From NCBI GenBank assembly GCA_900660155.1, contig CABFPE010000004.1, positions 4,343,905-4,365,951 on the forward strand: DNA of 22,047 bases, in the 5' to 3' direction. Source of the stretch: Hofstenia miamia. Lineage: Eukaryota > Xenacoelomorpha > Acoela > Hofsteniidae. Every line of letters starts with the position of its first letter. The first letter of the stretch is position 1. Position numbers and translations under genes: made by a program. The notes beneath the pieces are model-generated. The model did not search any database. It was not told where the DNA came from and worked only from the letters and a program-made list of their open reading frames with translations. Shown piece after piece: positions 1 to 8,273 of the stretch.

Positions 1-78
1 ATATATATATATGTATATATATATAATATATTTATAAATATATATATATCTACATATATTTATAAATATATATACGCC

Positions 79-111
<33 letters not shown>
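1..111. repeat. AT-dinucleotide microsatellite
   Basis: Almost pure alternating AT with a few interruptions. Shorter tracts of the same kind recur at 662-678 and 951-974, directly beside both MITEs. Tc1/mariner-type elements insert at TA, so these tracts are natural targets. No gene here. Confidence 0.9.
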
Positions 112-112
<1 letters not shown>

Positions 113-113
<1 letters not shown>

Positions 114-661
114 GGTGTTGCAGTGGCCCCGACTTTTTCCGATTGGGCTGTTCATCACATAAAATCCGGGGATGGATGTAAAAATCGAATATGTGAAAAT
201 ATTATAAATTTGATTTAAATTTGATACCGTTCCACTGATTTTAACATTTGATTTTTCACTAAAAATCTTGATATTTTGCATACATTTTTACTACGTCCAC
301 ATAATCTATTGAAACAATAAAATATATATTCTAGGTCATTAAATAGTTTTATCAAGTCAACTAAATACTATATTAACAACATTTATTTGCATTCAAGGGC
401 TAATCCTTGTCTAGTAACAGGAACCAAGACTTTTCAGTAGTAATTAATATTTTCCTCTAATCAGGAATTTCTTTTCTAGCTTTCTCGACGACTTGTAGTA
501 AATCTTGGAAACGTTTTTCGCTCTTTGAAGCATGGAGAAAGTCATGGCATAATTTCACTCCACATTTCGCCGCTTCATTAACAACTTTTAACTAACAGAT
601 TTTATGTGATGAACAGCATTCTACGAAAAAATTTAATTTTGAGGGGGCAACTGCAACACCC
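113..661. mobile_element. MITE with bipartite terminal inverted repeats, TA-flanked (Tc1/mariner-like)
   Basis: The left end reads gggtgttgcag and the right end reads ctgcaacaccc. Both are bordered by TA (111-112 and 662-663), the target duplication expected of Tc1/mariner-type insertion. A second inverted block, gctgttcatcacataaaatc at 147-166, is matched by its exact reverse complement at 598-617, so the termini have an outer and an inner inverted repeat separated by diverged spacer. At 549 bp it is too short to encode a full transposase. It holds only a short open remnant on the minus strand, so I take it as a non-autonomous deletion derivative. Superfamily is inferred from the TA duplication only. 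Confidence 0.8.
457..588 (-). pseudogene. Short 3' coding remnant inside the first MITE
   Basis: An open stretch of about 43 codons on the minus strand ends in TAG at 457-459 and begins beside the inner inverted repeat. Its composition is protein-like: charged and helical, with a conserved-looking ending EKARKEIPD. It could be the C-terminus of the transposase, or of a captured protein, retained when the rest was deleted. I do not recognise the family. An in-frame stop just upstream shows that nothing longer survives. Confidence 0.35.
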
Positions 662-678
662 TAATATATATATATATA

Positions 679-950
679 CTAATACCTCCCTCTATGTATT
701 TTTCCACATACCCATATAAGCTGAATTTCCCACATAAATTCCTGAATTTTTGTAGGGCATAGTCTTTTGGTAGTCACTACCTTCATGCAAAATATTTAAG
801 CGATCGATGGATTTTTTAGGGAGTAATAGCCAAAAAGTTAATTTTCGGCCAAAATCCCAAACTCCCTCTATGTAGTATGGAAAATTTTCCTCCTCTCCCT
901 CTATGTAGCAGTTTTTTGCAAAAACCATACTATGGAGAGGGAGGTATTAG
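679..950. mobile_element. Second MITE, 15-bp perfect TIRs, TA-flanked
   Basis: The left terminus ctaatacctccctct (679-693) is the exact reverse complement of 936-950, and both ends are flanked by TA (677-678, 951-952). Internally the motif ctccctctatgtag recurs at 862-875 and 895-908, with a close variant at the left end, so the element has subterminal repeats of the kind transposases bind. A 78-codon minus-strand frame across it arises from these repeats and is probably not a gene. Only 17 bp of TA-rich DNA separates it from the preceding MITE. Confidence 0.8.
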
Positions 951-974
951 TATATATGCATATATATATATATA

Positions 975-1310
975 ATTATTACAAATTGCTACCAATTAGA
1001 GTTAATAGAGATTACTCAGAAACAATATATTAATTTACTTTACATGGTGTCAACATTTTTGTCAAAATTAAAAAGCCAAAAATCAACGCACAATTATTGA
1101 ATTCTGTTCACTGTGCATGTGCATAGGCATAACTTCGATGTATAGGTCAGAAGCATCATTCTGATTACACGTTTCAAATTCCAACTCTGTTAATGATATT
1201 TGTAACAATATTATAGGAGCAATTTCCACTATTTGCATTATTAAAATTATACTCAAAGAGGTTCATTCACATCGATTCTTGCGAATAAATGCGTCATCCA
1301 TATTGAGGAG
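975..1310. other. AT-rich sequence without a recognisable gene
   Basis: No open frame, TIR or repeat is evident. It precedes the transposase remnant and may contain its eroded 5' half, but I cannot read any motif in it. Confidence 0.5.
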
Positions 1311-1315
1311 AGTAA

Positions 1316-1612
1316 GCAACAAAATGCTTCGGAATTTGTCGTCATAGTCGCTTAGAGGAAGCAGTTGCTGAAACACAAGCTTCAATTTTGGGATTGGCGC
1401 CTTATTGTCCAATGTTAAATGCAATTGAAGGTGTTTGGAATAAATTAAAATCGCTGGTAAAAAATGAAATTACCTTGCCACCCAATATTTTCAAAATTTG
1501 GTTGATAGAAATATAGCAAAGCTCCCAAGGGCTGAATGTACTAGGTTCATTCAACATAGCACGTCTTTTCATCCAGCTGCCCCTCAATTGCAAGACATAT
1601 GCATTGGCAATT
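1316..1612 (+). pseudogene. Tc1/mariner-like DDE transposase, C-terminal remnant
   Basis: From 1316 the frame reads through LEEAVAETQASILGLAPYCP and on to MLNAIEGVWNKLK before a TAG at 1514. This matches the segment around the third catalytic acidic residue of DDE_3 transposases, which cut and rejoin transposon ends at TA sites; the family pattern is a PYSPxLNPIExxW-type motif, and the glutamate is present here. A frameshift near 1490 moves the reading to the frame continuing FQNLVDRNIAKLPRAE through to a TAA at about 1612, which looks like the normal C-terminal helices. The first two catalytic aspartates and the HTH DNA-binding part are absent, and a TAA lies directly upstream. It is therefore a dead 5'-truncated copy. 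No matching TIRs were found around it. Confidence 0.75.
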
Positions 1613-1736
1613 AATACTGTTTTAAAATTGTAATGTTTTATGTTTTTTATTTAATTATGTTATCAGTTGATTCTTCTCTCCATGTAGTTATATTACCATT
1701 GTATTGTTATTCTTAACCCATAATTCATTATATATA

Positions 1737-1737
<1 letters not shown>

Positions 1738-1777
<40 letters not shown>
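1738..1777. repeat. (TAA)n microsatellite
   Basis: About 13 tandem ATA/TAA units immediately left of the tRNA-like head and the LINE remnant. Such tracts are common as 3' tails of LINEs and SINEs, and it may mark the end of an element lying to the left. It also coincides with the left edge of the CpG-depleted block. Confidence 0.9.
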
Positions 1778-1778
<1 letters not shown>

Positions 1779-1787
1779 GTGGGCAGG

Positions 1788-1838
1788 TAGCCCAGTTGGT
1801 AAGCTGAGGTTAAGCAACTGTGATCGTGGTTACAAAAC
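1788..1838 (+). promoter_or_regulatory. tRNA-like sequence with A-box and weak B-box
   Basis: tagcccagttgg at 1788-1799 fits the internal RNA polymerase III A-box (TRGYNNARNNGG). ggttacaaaac at 1828-1838 is a degraded B-box, 40 nt downstream, close to the spacing in a tRNA. A complete cloverleaf cannot be drawn. It could be a tRNA-derived SINE head or a Pol III-type promoter in front of the LINE remnant that follows. A chance match is possible because the B-box is poor. Confidence 0.35.
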
Positions 1839-1878
1839 TGGATGACTTACCTCACAGGGTAGGAAGCACTCTAAAGCC

Positions 1879-2394
1879 TTGATTGGCAACTTCCTAGGAC
1901 AATGTGAGTCCAAAATCAAACACAAAATCAAAACACTGATGAGAAGTCATGATAGAGCAAAGGCCCTCAGTCCCTGGCAGGCCTTCAATGGTCTGAGGGT
2001 GCTAAGAATATCTGAGCAACAGGTGGACTCCACAATCAGGATTGTGGACTCAAAAAGTGGCAGTATAGGATCCACACAGACCAATGGACAATGGCATAAG
2101 TGGACAGATGAGCAGAACAGAACAGCATTGGAGTGTTACAGAAGAAGCAGGCCAGATGAGAGGGGTTACAGGAAGAGAATGTTGGAAGAATGGAGGAAGA
2201 CAGGAATGGGATTAAAAGTTACAGAGCAGAGGCTTGCAGGGCAAGTGCAAAAGTTACAATTGGATGATAGTAGGGGGAAAAAGAGAGTTGAACAGGCTGA
2301 GCAAAGGGAAGATGAAGTGATAGATGTTGAGACAGAGATAGATGTTGAGACAGAAGTGGCAGAAGTAGCAGAACCAGCAGATGCAGAAACTTAA
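1879..2394 (+). pseudogene. N-terminal ORF fragment of the RLE-type LINE
   Basis: A 171-codon open frame. Its centre (from about residue 75) carries WTDEQNRTALECYRRSRPDE followed by RGYRKRMLEEWRKTG and a TEQRLAGQ motif. I recognise this as a segment that precedes the reverse transcriptase in a widespread group of R2-like LINEs; it looks like a Myb-type tryptophan-rich DNA-binding helix set. The C-terminus is a low-complexity acidic run of DVETE/AEVAE units. After the TAA the same frame continues with LPVPRGVKSF, typical of the linker, so the stop is a mutation and not the true end. The methionine at 1879 is only the first in the open stretch. Confidence 0.6.
1911..1963 (+). repeat. Direct repeat, left copy
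   Basis: About 53 bp beginning caaaatcaaacacaa. It is repeated with moderate divergence at 2896-2946, so the two copies bracket nearly all of the LINE remnant. The left copy lies inside the open frame and the right copy lies after the endonuclease coding end. Confidence 0.7.
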
Positions 2395-2895
2395 GCAGCA
2401 ATCAAAGAAAAGATGAAGGAAGAAATAGGTGAGAGAACTAGGTTGCCAGTTCCAAGAGGAGTTAAGAGTTTCACAAAAATGGGGTGAGTTTCTAGAGAGG
2501 TAGATGGGTTAAGATACTGTGGGACTTCAACATACAGATAGGCAAAGTGATGGAAGCACTGAGGCCAGACATAGTAGTGGTAGACAAAGAGAAAAGATTA
2601 GGAACAGTGATAGACATAGCAGGACCAAAGGACAGAAATGTTGAAAGCAAGGAGAAAGAAAAGATAGACAAATACAGAGAGTTGGAGAGGAAATAGACAG
2701 GCTGTGGAAGTTAAAGAAGGTTGAAGTAGTTCTGGTAGTAGTAGCCACACTAGGAGCAGTATGTAAGAAGCATAAGAGATATTTGGAGGAGTTAGGAGTA
2801 CCAAAGTGGGGAGGAGTGGTAGCACAAAGGCAGCATTGTTAGGAACAGCTAGAGTCCTGAGGAAATCTCTCAGACTACCTGAGAACTGGTGAATT

Positions 2896-2946
2896 CAAAA
2901 TCAAACACAATACTAACAACTGATGACAACTCATGAAAGAGCGAAG
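2896..2946 (+). repeat. Direct repeat, right copy
   Basis: It begins caaaatcaaacacaa, identical to the left copy for 15 bp, and then follows it with substitutions and a small gap (tgatga, a variable part, then tcatga and gagc). It sits at the 3' end of the LINE remnant. Confidence 0.7.
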
Positions 2947-3024
2947 TCTAAAAAATTATTCTCTGAGAAATTCGCACCAGCTATTCCATATTGTGGAGCC
3001 ATTTTGATCCTCTTGATTTTTCCT

Positions 3025-4975
3025 ATGAGTGATCCCCAGCTTCAGTTATCTCTCAACCAACATGCCTGAGAGAAGCTAGCCAAATTATGCACCCACAAAC
3101 TCGCAATTTGTCCCATGGCCTTGCAAGTAAATAATAGGCTGCTACATGATTGTTCTTTACCCCCTGGCAAAACCAAAAAAGCAATGGAGCATTTTAAAAA
3201 GTACTATGCAAGGTTAATAGGGACCAGCAGTCTACTAGGGTGCTTGCCACCACAAATTATTGTAAATCGTCTTGGTGTCATGTTTTCAGATCTTAATATT
3301 TTTTCTGATACCCTCAAAAAGTATATTTGGGGAGCTATGGCCAAAACCAAATTTCCATCACTTAACTCAGAGTATGCTTTGCCCTGCATGAACTGTCTTA
3401 TATGTCAAGAGCCTGTGTCCACACAGCAGTTCTTGGAGCTTGTAAACCATTACAATATCCACATGAAAACTGAGATTCTGTTCAACCTGGAGAAAATCAA
3501 ATATCCCAGGAGTGGCTACAACAAAATAGGTGAGACTAGAAGACATGCAGCCAAAGATGGCGAAATCATTCCACCCACTTTTATTGAACAAACAATGTGC
3601 TCCCCAGAGGAATTTTACCACAAAGAAGAGCTATTGTCTTCATGAGCCATTGAGGTCTCACCTGTCACTAAGGCCCTAATCAAGGCCATCAACTTAAAAA
3701 AGTTTTCCAGAGTCACTACCTCCCCTGTCCCCATGCCTGCCTGGTCCAATACCAAAGATGAGCTTATACTTACCATTGAACACTGTCCTGAGGAGTTCAC
3801 TGAGAAGATTGCAATAGCTGAATGCTTCATGGAGAGTAACCATGATAATGATATTTTGGGCCTCATGAAGTGGTGCCACACTGAAATGTTAACAAAGGAG
3901 GAGCTAGTGCTTCTACAATTGCCTGGCCAATAAATAGCCTTGGACATAGAATATACTATACCCTGACTATGCATTTCCTCTACTCAAGTTACAAAGCTCT
4001 GCAAACATGGATTAAGGACTACCTTTTGGGATTGAATCAAGGATGCTAAGATCAATTGTCCTGTCATGATTGGGACCACCATGCTCAAGAAAAAGGTTGA
4101 GTTCAAACATTTGGAAACCAATGCTGAGAAACACAATCTGCTTTGTATACCTCCCCCATGCTTAATGATGCTGCTAATTCTACCATCTTGGAGAGTCAAG
4201 AAGGGCCACAAAAAGGTGTTGGCCCACTTATATGATAAAATTAACTACGTATCTACTGCAGCAGAGATCAACAAAGCAATGCAGGCAAAATAGTACAAAG
4301 AGATGAGGGACGCCCCAATAGACAGCAGCAATCCAGAATGTGTTTTTATTGATGGCAAGCTAACCATCAAAGACATCTTTCAAAAAAGGGCAGCTGATCT
4401 TGACACAACTTCAGAAGATCCACACTAAGATCACATCATTAGACCCCAGTGTCCTCATATTATTCCAAGCTTCAGGAGACATGATGTGGATCAACAATTT
4501 TGAGACAATAATGTGCTATTACAATGTTATGAAAAGAATCAAAATCATTACTATGCTGAGGGCTGAGATTAATGATCAGGAAGAAATGACTCTCCAAAAG
4601 GGCAATGAGTATTGCTCCCTCTTTATGGACCATGCTATTTGAATGGGATCTCTACACAAAGCTTTCACACATTTTTATCTCAATACCCGGATCAGTGCAG
4701 AGGATGCACACACCTCTTGTAGAATTACAGGGCATGTCTAGCAGCTCAAGTGCTACAAAGGTTGCAAAGAATTACCATTGCCAAGAGTGGCCCATACTCT
4801 AATGAAACAAATGAAAATTGGTAGTTTGCCAATTTCACTGTAGAAAAATGAACTGAAACAATTTCCAAGAAGGCATTCCAGCTAGTGACTAATTTACATG
4901 GCATCACACCAAAGCCAAATCATAAGAAACCATCCATACTCACCAAAATGCTAATTGTGTGTCACAAGTTTAATT
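3025..4975 (+). pseudogene. Decayed multicopy gene, copy I, with Ski/Sno-like cysteine cluster
   Basis: One reading frame can be followed from the ATG at 3025 to about 4429 despite stops at 3067, 3643, 3931, 3964, 4034 and 4291. It then shifts frame (4400-4642) and continues with further shifts to about 4975. Near 3385-3460 it encodes PCMNCLICQEPVSTQQFLEL followed by VNHYNIH. The spacing C-x2-C-x2-C-x8-F with histidines after it equals the start of the SMAD4-binding domain of Ski/Sno co-repressors, in which cysteines and histidines hold a zinc ion. Only this cluster matches, so the assignment is tentative. The later part (4400-4730) is homologous to 7264-7560, and the end from 4690 is repeated inverted at 5928-6905. 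Many stops are TGA, as expected from CGA decay. The function is unknown; it behaves like a mobile or amplified gene. Confidence 0.5.
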
Positions 4976-5618
4976 TCTAGCTCAATAACAACTTTAGCTC
5001 AGAGTTCTTGTTATCTCAGCTCATGCAATAAGATATTAATAATGTGTAGTTACCATGTATTTGCATATGCCAACAGCATAATATATTTGCATAGTGTGTT
5101 GTTAAGTGCATATATGATCAATCAAATACAAAGTTCTTTTATTCCCTATGGCTATGCATAGCCTTAAAGCAACCACAATATGGGCTCACATCTATCAAGG
5201 AGAAAGTTATCACCCCAGGCACAGCAGAGTTCCTCCCACATTATCACCAGATCTTACAAGCAGATACTTATCATTTTAATAATGATGCTAAAAAGGGTTA
5301 GTAATATAAAGTAAGTAGAGAGGCAAATGTTATCCAGTGAGAACAAAATTTATTTGACAATTGCAACAATGAGTTCCCTATTTTATACAGAGAAAAAGGT
5401 AAATATTTACCATTTACAAAATTCACTTAATTCCCTCAAAAATTAAATGAGCAATTTACACTACACTTTAATCAAGGGGACAATTAGAAAAATTCAAAAC
5501 CTAAGTTCAAAATACTAAAAATCAATAAAAATCACTAAATTAATAAATGGAATAGCACTGAATTGATCAAAAAGAGTGCCACTAAAATAAAATAAAGGTC
5601 CCCAAGTGACTCTACACT
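4690..5618 (+). repeat. Long inverted repeat, left arm (3' end of copy I)
   Basis: Reverse-complementing 5928-6905 gives a sequence that follows this arm from end to end. Shared anchors include tttagctcagagttct (near 4991 here), catggcatca (near 4898), ttaatttctagctca, tgagcaat (near 5449) and gtgactctaca (near 5606). Divergence is clear, with small gaps throughout, so the duplication is old. The first 280 bases are decayed coding sequence of copy I and the rest is non-coding. Confidence 0.8.
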
Positions 5619-5927
5619 CTGATACAGATGCACTCATGACTCTCATGGTTGCTTTGAAATGTCTCCAGCTCTATGAGTGGTATTACAATACATTCACAAA
5701 GAGACTTTATGAAGAAATTGCCTGATCAGCTCTTGCCTGCTCAAAATCAAGTTATTATGCTTAAGAAATGAAGCCATCACTCAAAGAGAGACATTGATGC
5801 AAATTAGTAGACGCCCTAAGTATGCCAAAGTTTTGTCTTGTGATGACATCCTTGCAATTGAAATGGTGGTTGTTATCAGGGCCACTATCCAACTGTTACT
5901 GCAAACTTTACTGTGTAATGGGGGGCA
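5619..5927 (+). other. Spacer between inverted arms, with decayed coding potential
   Basis: Unique relative to the arms. On the plus strand two overlapping frames look protein-like: one around 5630-5720 (LKCLQLYEWYYNTFTKRLYE) and one around 5770-5930 (RPKYAKVLSCDDILAIEMVV). They are joined by stops and a frameshift. They may be another piece of the multicopy gene. I do not recognise the protein. Confidence 0.4.
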
Positions 5928-6905
5928 TGTAGAGTCACTCAGGCCCTTATTTTAATTATTTTAATTACTTCTGATTAATTTGGCACTCTAGTTTAGTGAC
6001 TATGTCATCATAATGAAATGATTGTTGCTATCCATTTATCAATTTATTAGTGTTTAATTCTTTGTATTTTCAAGTGCAGTTTTATGATCATTTTATTATT
6101 GTCCTCTCAATCTGAGTCATAGATGTTATTGCTCATTTAATTTGCAAGGGAATTTCATGCAACATTTTGTAAACACATAACAGGTAATAATTTAATGAAA
6201 TTGTTATAAATACATGAGAAAATTGTAGCAATTACACAACATAATTTGTCTCACTTTGCTTGTGTTTGATCTTTTTTGATTTATTTATATGCTAACTGCT
6301 TTTAGGTTTTTATGGATTTTATAATAAATCTGGTGACAATTTGGGAGTTACTCCATTAATGTCTGGGGCAAAAACTAGCCCCTTAACAGTTGGCAGCCTT
6401 AATCATGGTTGCTTTAGGTTATGGCTATGTGTACATGTAGGGAATAACATCTTTTAATTTGATCATTTCATTTTGTACATGCACTTAATAATAACACACT
6501 GCAAATATACTATGCCATTGGTGAACATGAATACACAGTAATGATGTGCCTTTTGTTTTATTATTTGTTTAGATGAGCTGAGATAATAGAACTCTGAGCT
6601 AAATTGTTTACTTGAGCTAGAAATTAATACTTGAGCCACACAAATAGCACCTTAGTGATTAAGGATGGCTTCATGGATATGGCTTTGGCATGATGCCATG
6701 TGAATTGGTTGCTGCTGGAAGTCTGTTCTCTATGGATAGTTTCTGTTTTTCTTTAGTGAATCAGTGAACCACCAATGTTCTTTCTTTTGCTAGAATGTGG
6801 GTCACTCTCTACAATGGTAGCCTTTACAACCTTTGATATTAACTCTAAAGTTTCCCAGTATCACTTGAGTAGCCAGATCTCCCCCATGATTCTACACAAT
6901 GGTAC
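5928..6905 (-). repeat. Long inverted repeat, right arm (copy II of the multicopy family)
   Basis: This is the minus-strand partner of 4690-5618. Reading from 6905 leftward, its coding part contains GCKGYHCRE, which lines up with YKGC and NYHCQE in copy I and with LKGIHLYK in the 7264-7623 copy. The three therefore share an ancestral position, and it is cysteine/histidine-rich in two of them. The non-coding part follows the copy I arm in the same order. The two arms are arranged tail to tail. Confidence 0.75.
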
Positions 6906-7850
6906 CAATAACAACTGTGCCCTACAAAGAAATTGAGAATAATATAGAAACAAAAATGTTAAAGTACACTCTATCAGAAACTATATTTATTCCTATGATA
7001 CTACTGAGGTGGAGATTACTGAAAGATAGAACAGTTGTAAAATCATATATGCACAAATACAAATCATATGCAAATACAAAAGAGAAAGCCAATGATTAGT
7101 TGAAACAGAAGAATATAAAAAGTCAAAAGAGATAATGGTAAAAAATGGTAACCAAGAAGAGATATACATTGAATTAGTGATAACTCCGTGGCAATTATAC
7201 ACTGAAGGAAACCCAATTAATGAAAAATTAAAAGACTTAAGAGAGGAGATAGAAAAATGAACAATGAAAGCTGTGATACTCTTCTCAGGAGTAAATGATA
7301 TAGACTGGATGGACATATGGGATAAACAATACCACTATTACAACATGATGAAAACCGTAGAAATAATTACAATGATGAGGATAAAAAAGAATGATCTGAA
7401 TGAGATCACTGAGGACAACGTGAAAGAAAATATAAGTTTCTTCTATAAAGATATGACAAACACAAGAAGTCTAAGAAATGCATTCATTTTTTTCTACCTG
7501 GAAACACTGATACCTGAATATATGGTGCACACAAGCAGAGTGGATGTGCAAATGATGTTTATGATTGGATTAAAAGGAATACATCTATATAAAAGTTCTA
7601 TGAAATATTCTCAAGGAAAATGAATGAACTATGAGAATTGACACCCATCTCAGAAGATATAAAAGGAGTGCAATTTCTAAAATATTATAACATAGTGACA
7701 ACAGAAAAAGAGGCAATACTAAAAATGACAAAACAGCTGGAATTCAAAAAGATAAGTTGGCACAATAATGAAATCATAAGAAAAGCTGATGCACTTGTAC
7801 ATGGAGAACATGCCATGCTAAAAATAATGCAAGCTGAGGAAGGTGTGTAG
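6899..7850 (+). pseudogene. Multicopy gene family, copy III
   Basis: The frame from 7096 to 7623 is broken only by one TGA (7258) and is the best-preserved stretch. It reads IYIELVITPWQLYTEGNPIN, later MKAVILFSG, and then KTVEIITMMRIKKND. It aligns with copy I around 4450-4710 at shared positions: an ILF motif, a YYNxMK motif, IITM, SL-x2-AF and FYL-x-T, ending in HTS in both. The segment 6899-7099, in another frame, aligns more weakly with copy I at 4066-4290. A final frame at 7638-7850 is open for 70 codons. It does not carry the Ski-like cysteine cluster region. No known family recognised; frameshifts make it a pseudogene. Confidence 0.5.
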
Positions 7851-8190
7851 CATAGTCCATCAACTAAGTAGATAAAGAAAATTAAAGAAAAAGGAATATG
7901 ATTAAAATTTTATTTAGCAATTAAGTGGATGTATTTTGCAACTGAGATTTATCAAATGTAAATGTGAAGAATTAGTGCTTGGCAATTTTAACAGTTCAAC
8001 AAATCATAGAGGGCAAAATTGCTTCTTGTTACTTTTAGCCAATTTTGGCAGATGATAGTTTGAAATTCAAACCAACAGGTAAAATTTTGCTATAAATAGA
8101 ATAAATAGAATCAAACCATTGTAGAAATTGTTGAAGTAAATTTTTCAGAATTCCTATCTTTAGTTTGATAGTGGTTTGATTAATTAATCT
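7851..8190. other. AT-rich sequence, nothing recognised
   Basis: No open frame of note, no inverted or tandem repeat seen, and essentially no CG dinucleotides. Confidence 0.5.
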
Positions 8191-8201
8191 TAATGTCTAG
8201 C

Positions 8202-8273
8202 CAAATGGTTCATGTCTAGTAGTGGTCAGGATCTCATTACAGGAATGATTCTAGGTTCTACACCCCTGACCAC
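8202..8273 (+). repeat. tRNA-Glu-like pseudogene or SINE head
   Basis: The run tctagtagtggtcaggatct (8215-8234) resembles the D-arm and A-box of tRNA-Glu. ggttctacacc (8254-8264) fits the B-box GGTTCNANNCC. In addition gtggtcagg (8222-8230) and cctgaccac (8265-8273) form a perfect 9-bp stem, but that stem does not sit where a normal acceptor stem would, and the anticodon arm is not recognisable. I read it as a decayed tRNA-derived sequence and not a working tRNA. Confidence 0.35.

Larger units (their letters stand above)
1879..2870 (+). mobile_element. Internally deleted RLE-type non-LTR retrotransposon (R2/R4/NeSL/CRE-like group)
   Basis: The left half encodes the N-terminal part of the single ORF. 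The right half, from 2520, encodes a C-terminal restriction-like endonuclease region with the order RPDIVVVD, then VIDIAGP, then KEKIDKY. This is the PD-(D/E)xK arrangement used by R2-like elements to nick their target before target-primed reverse transcription. Everything expected between them, including the whole reverse transcriptase with its YADD box, is missing, so about 100 bp joins what should be separated by kilobases. Stops at 2392 and near 2694, plus frameshifts, show that it is dead. It contains no CG dinucleotides at all. Confidence 0.75.

Noticed and set aside
60..281. 73-codon minus-strand frame at the left edge
   Set aside because: It runs through the first MITE end into the (AT)n tract and ends in a YIYIYI run, so it is a repeat artefact.
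692..928. 78-codon minus-strand frame with repeated YIEG
   Set aside because: It is produced by the repeated ctccctctatgtag motif inside the second MITE; no independent coding signal.
2527..2825. Leucine/serine-rich minus-strand frames that look membrane-like
   Set aside because: Antisense of the purine-rich LINE endonuclease coding region; hydrophobicity is a complement effect.
5928..5960. LTR pair of an LTR retrotransposon
   Set aside because: The repeated arms are inverted, not direct, and no gag, protease or integrase motif is present.
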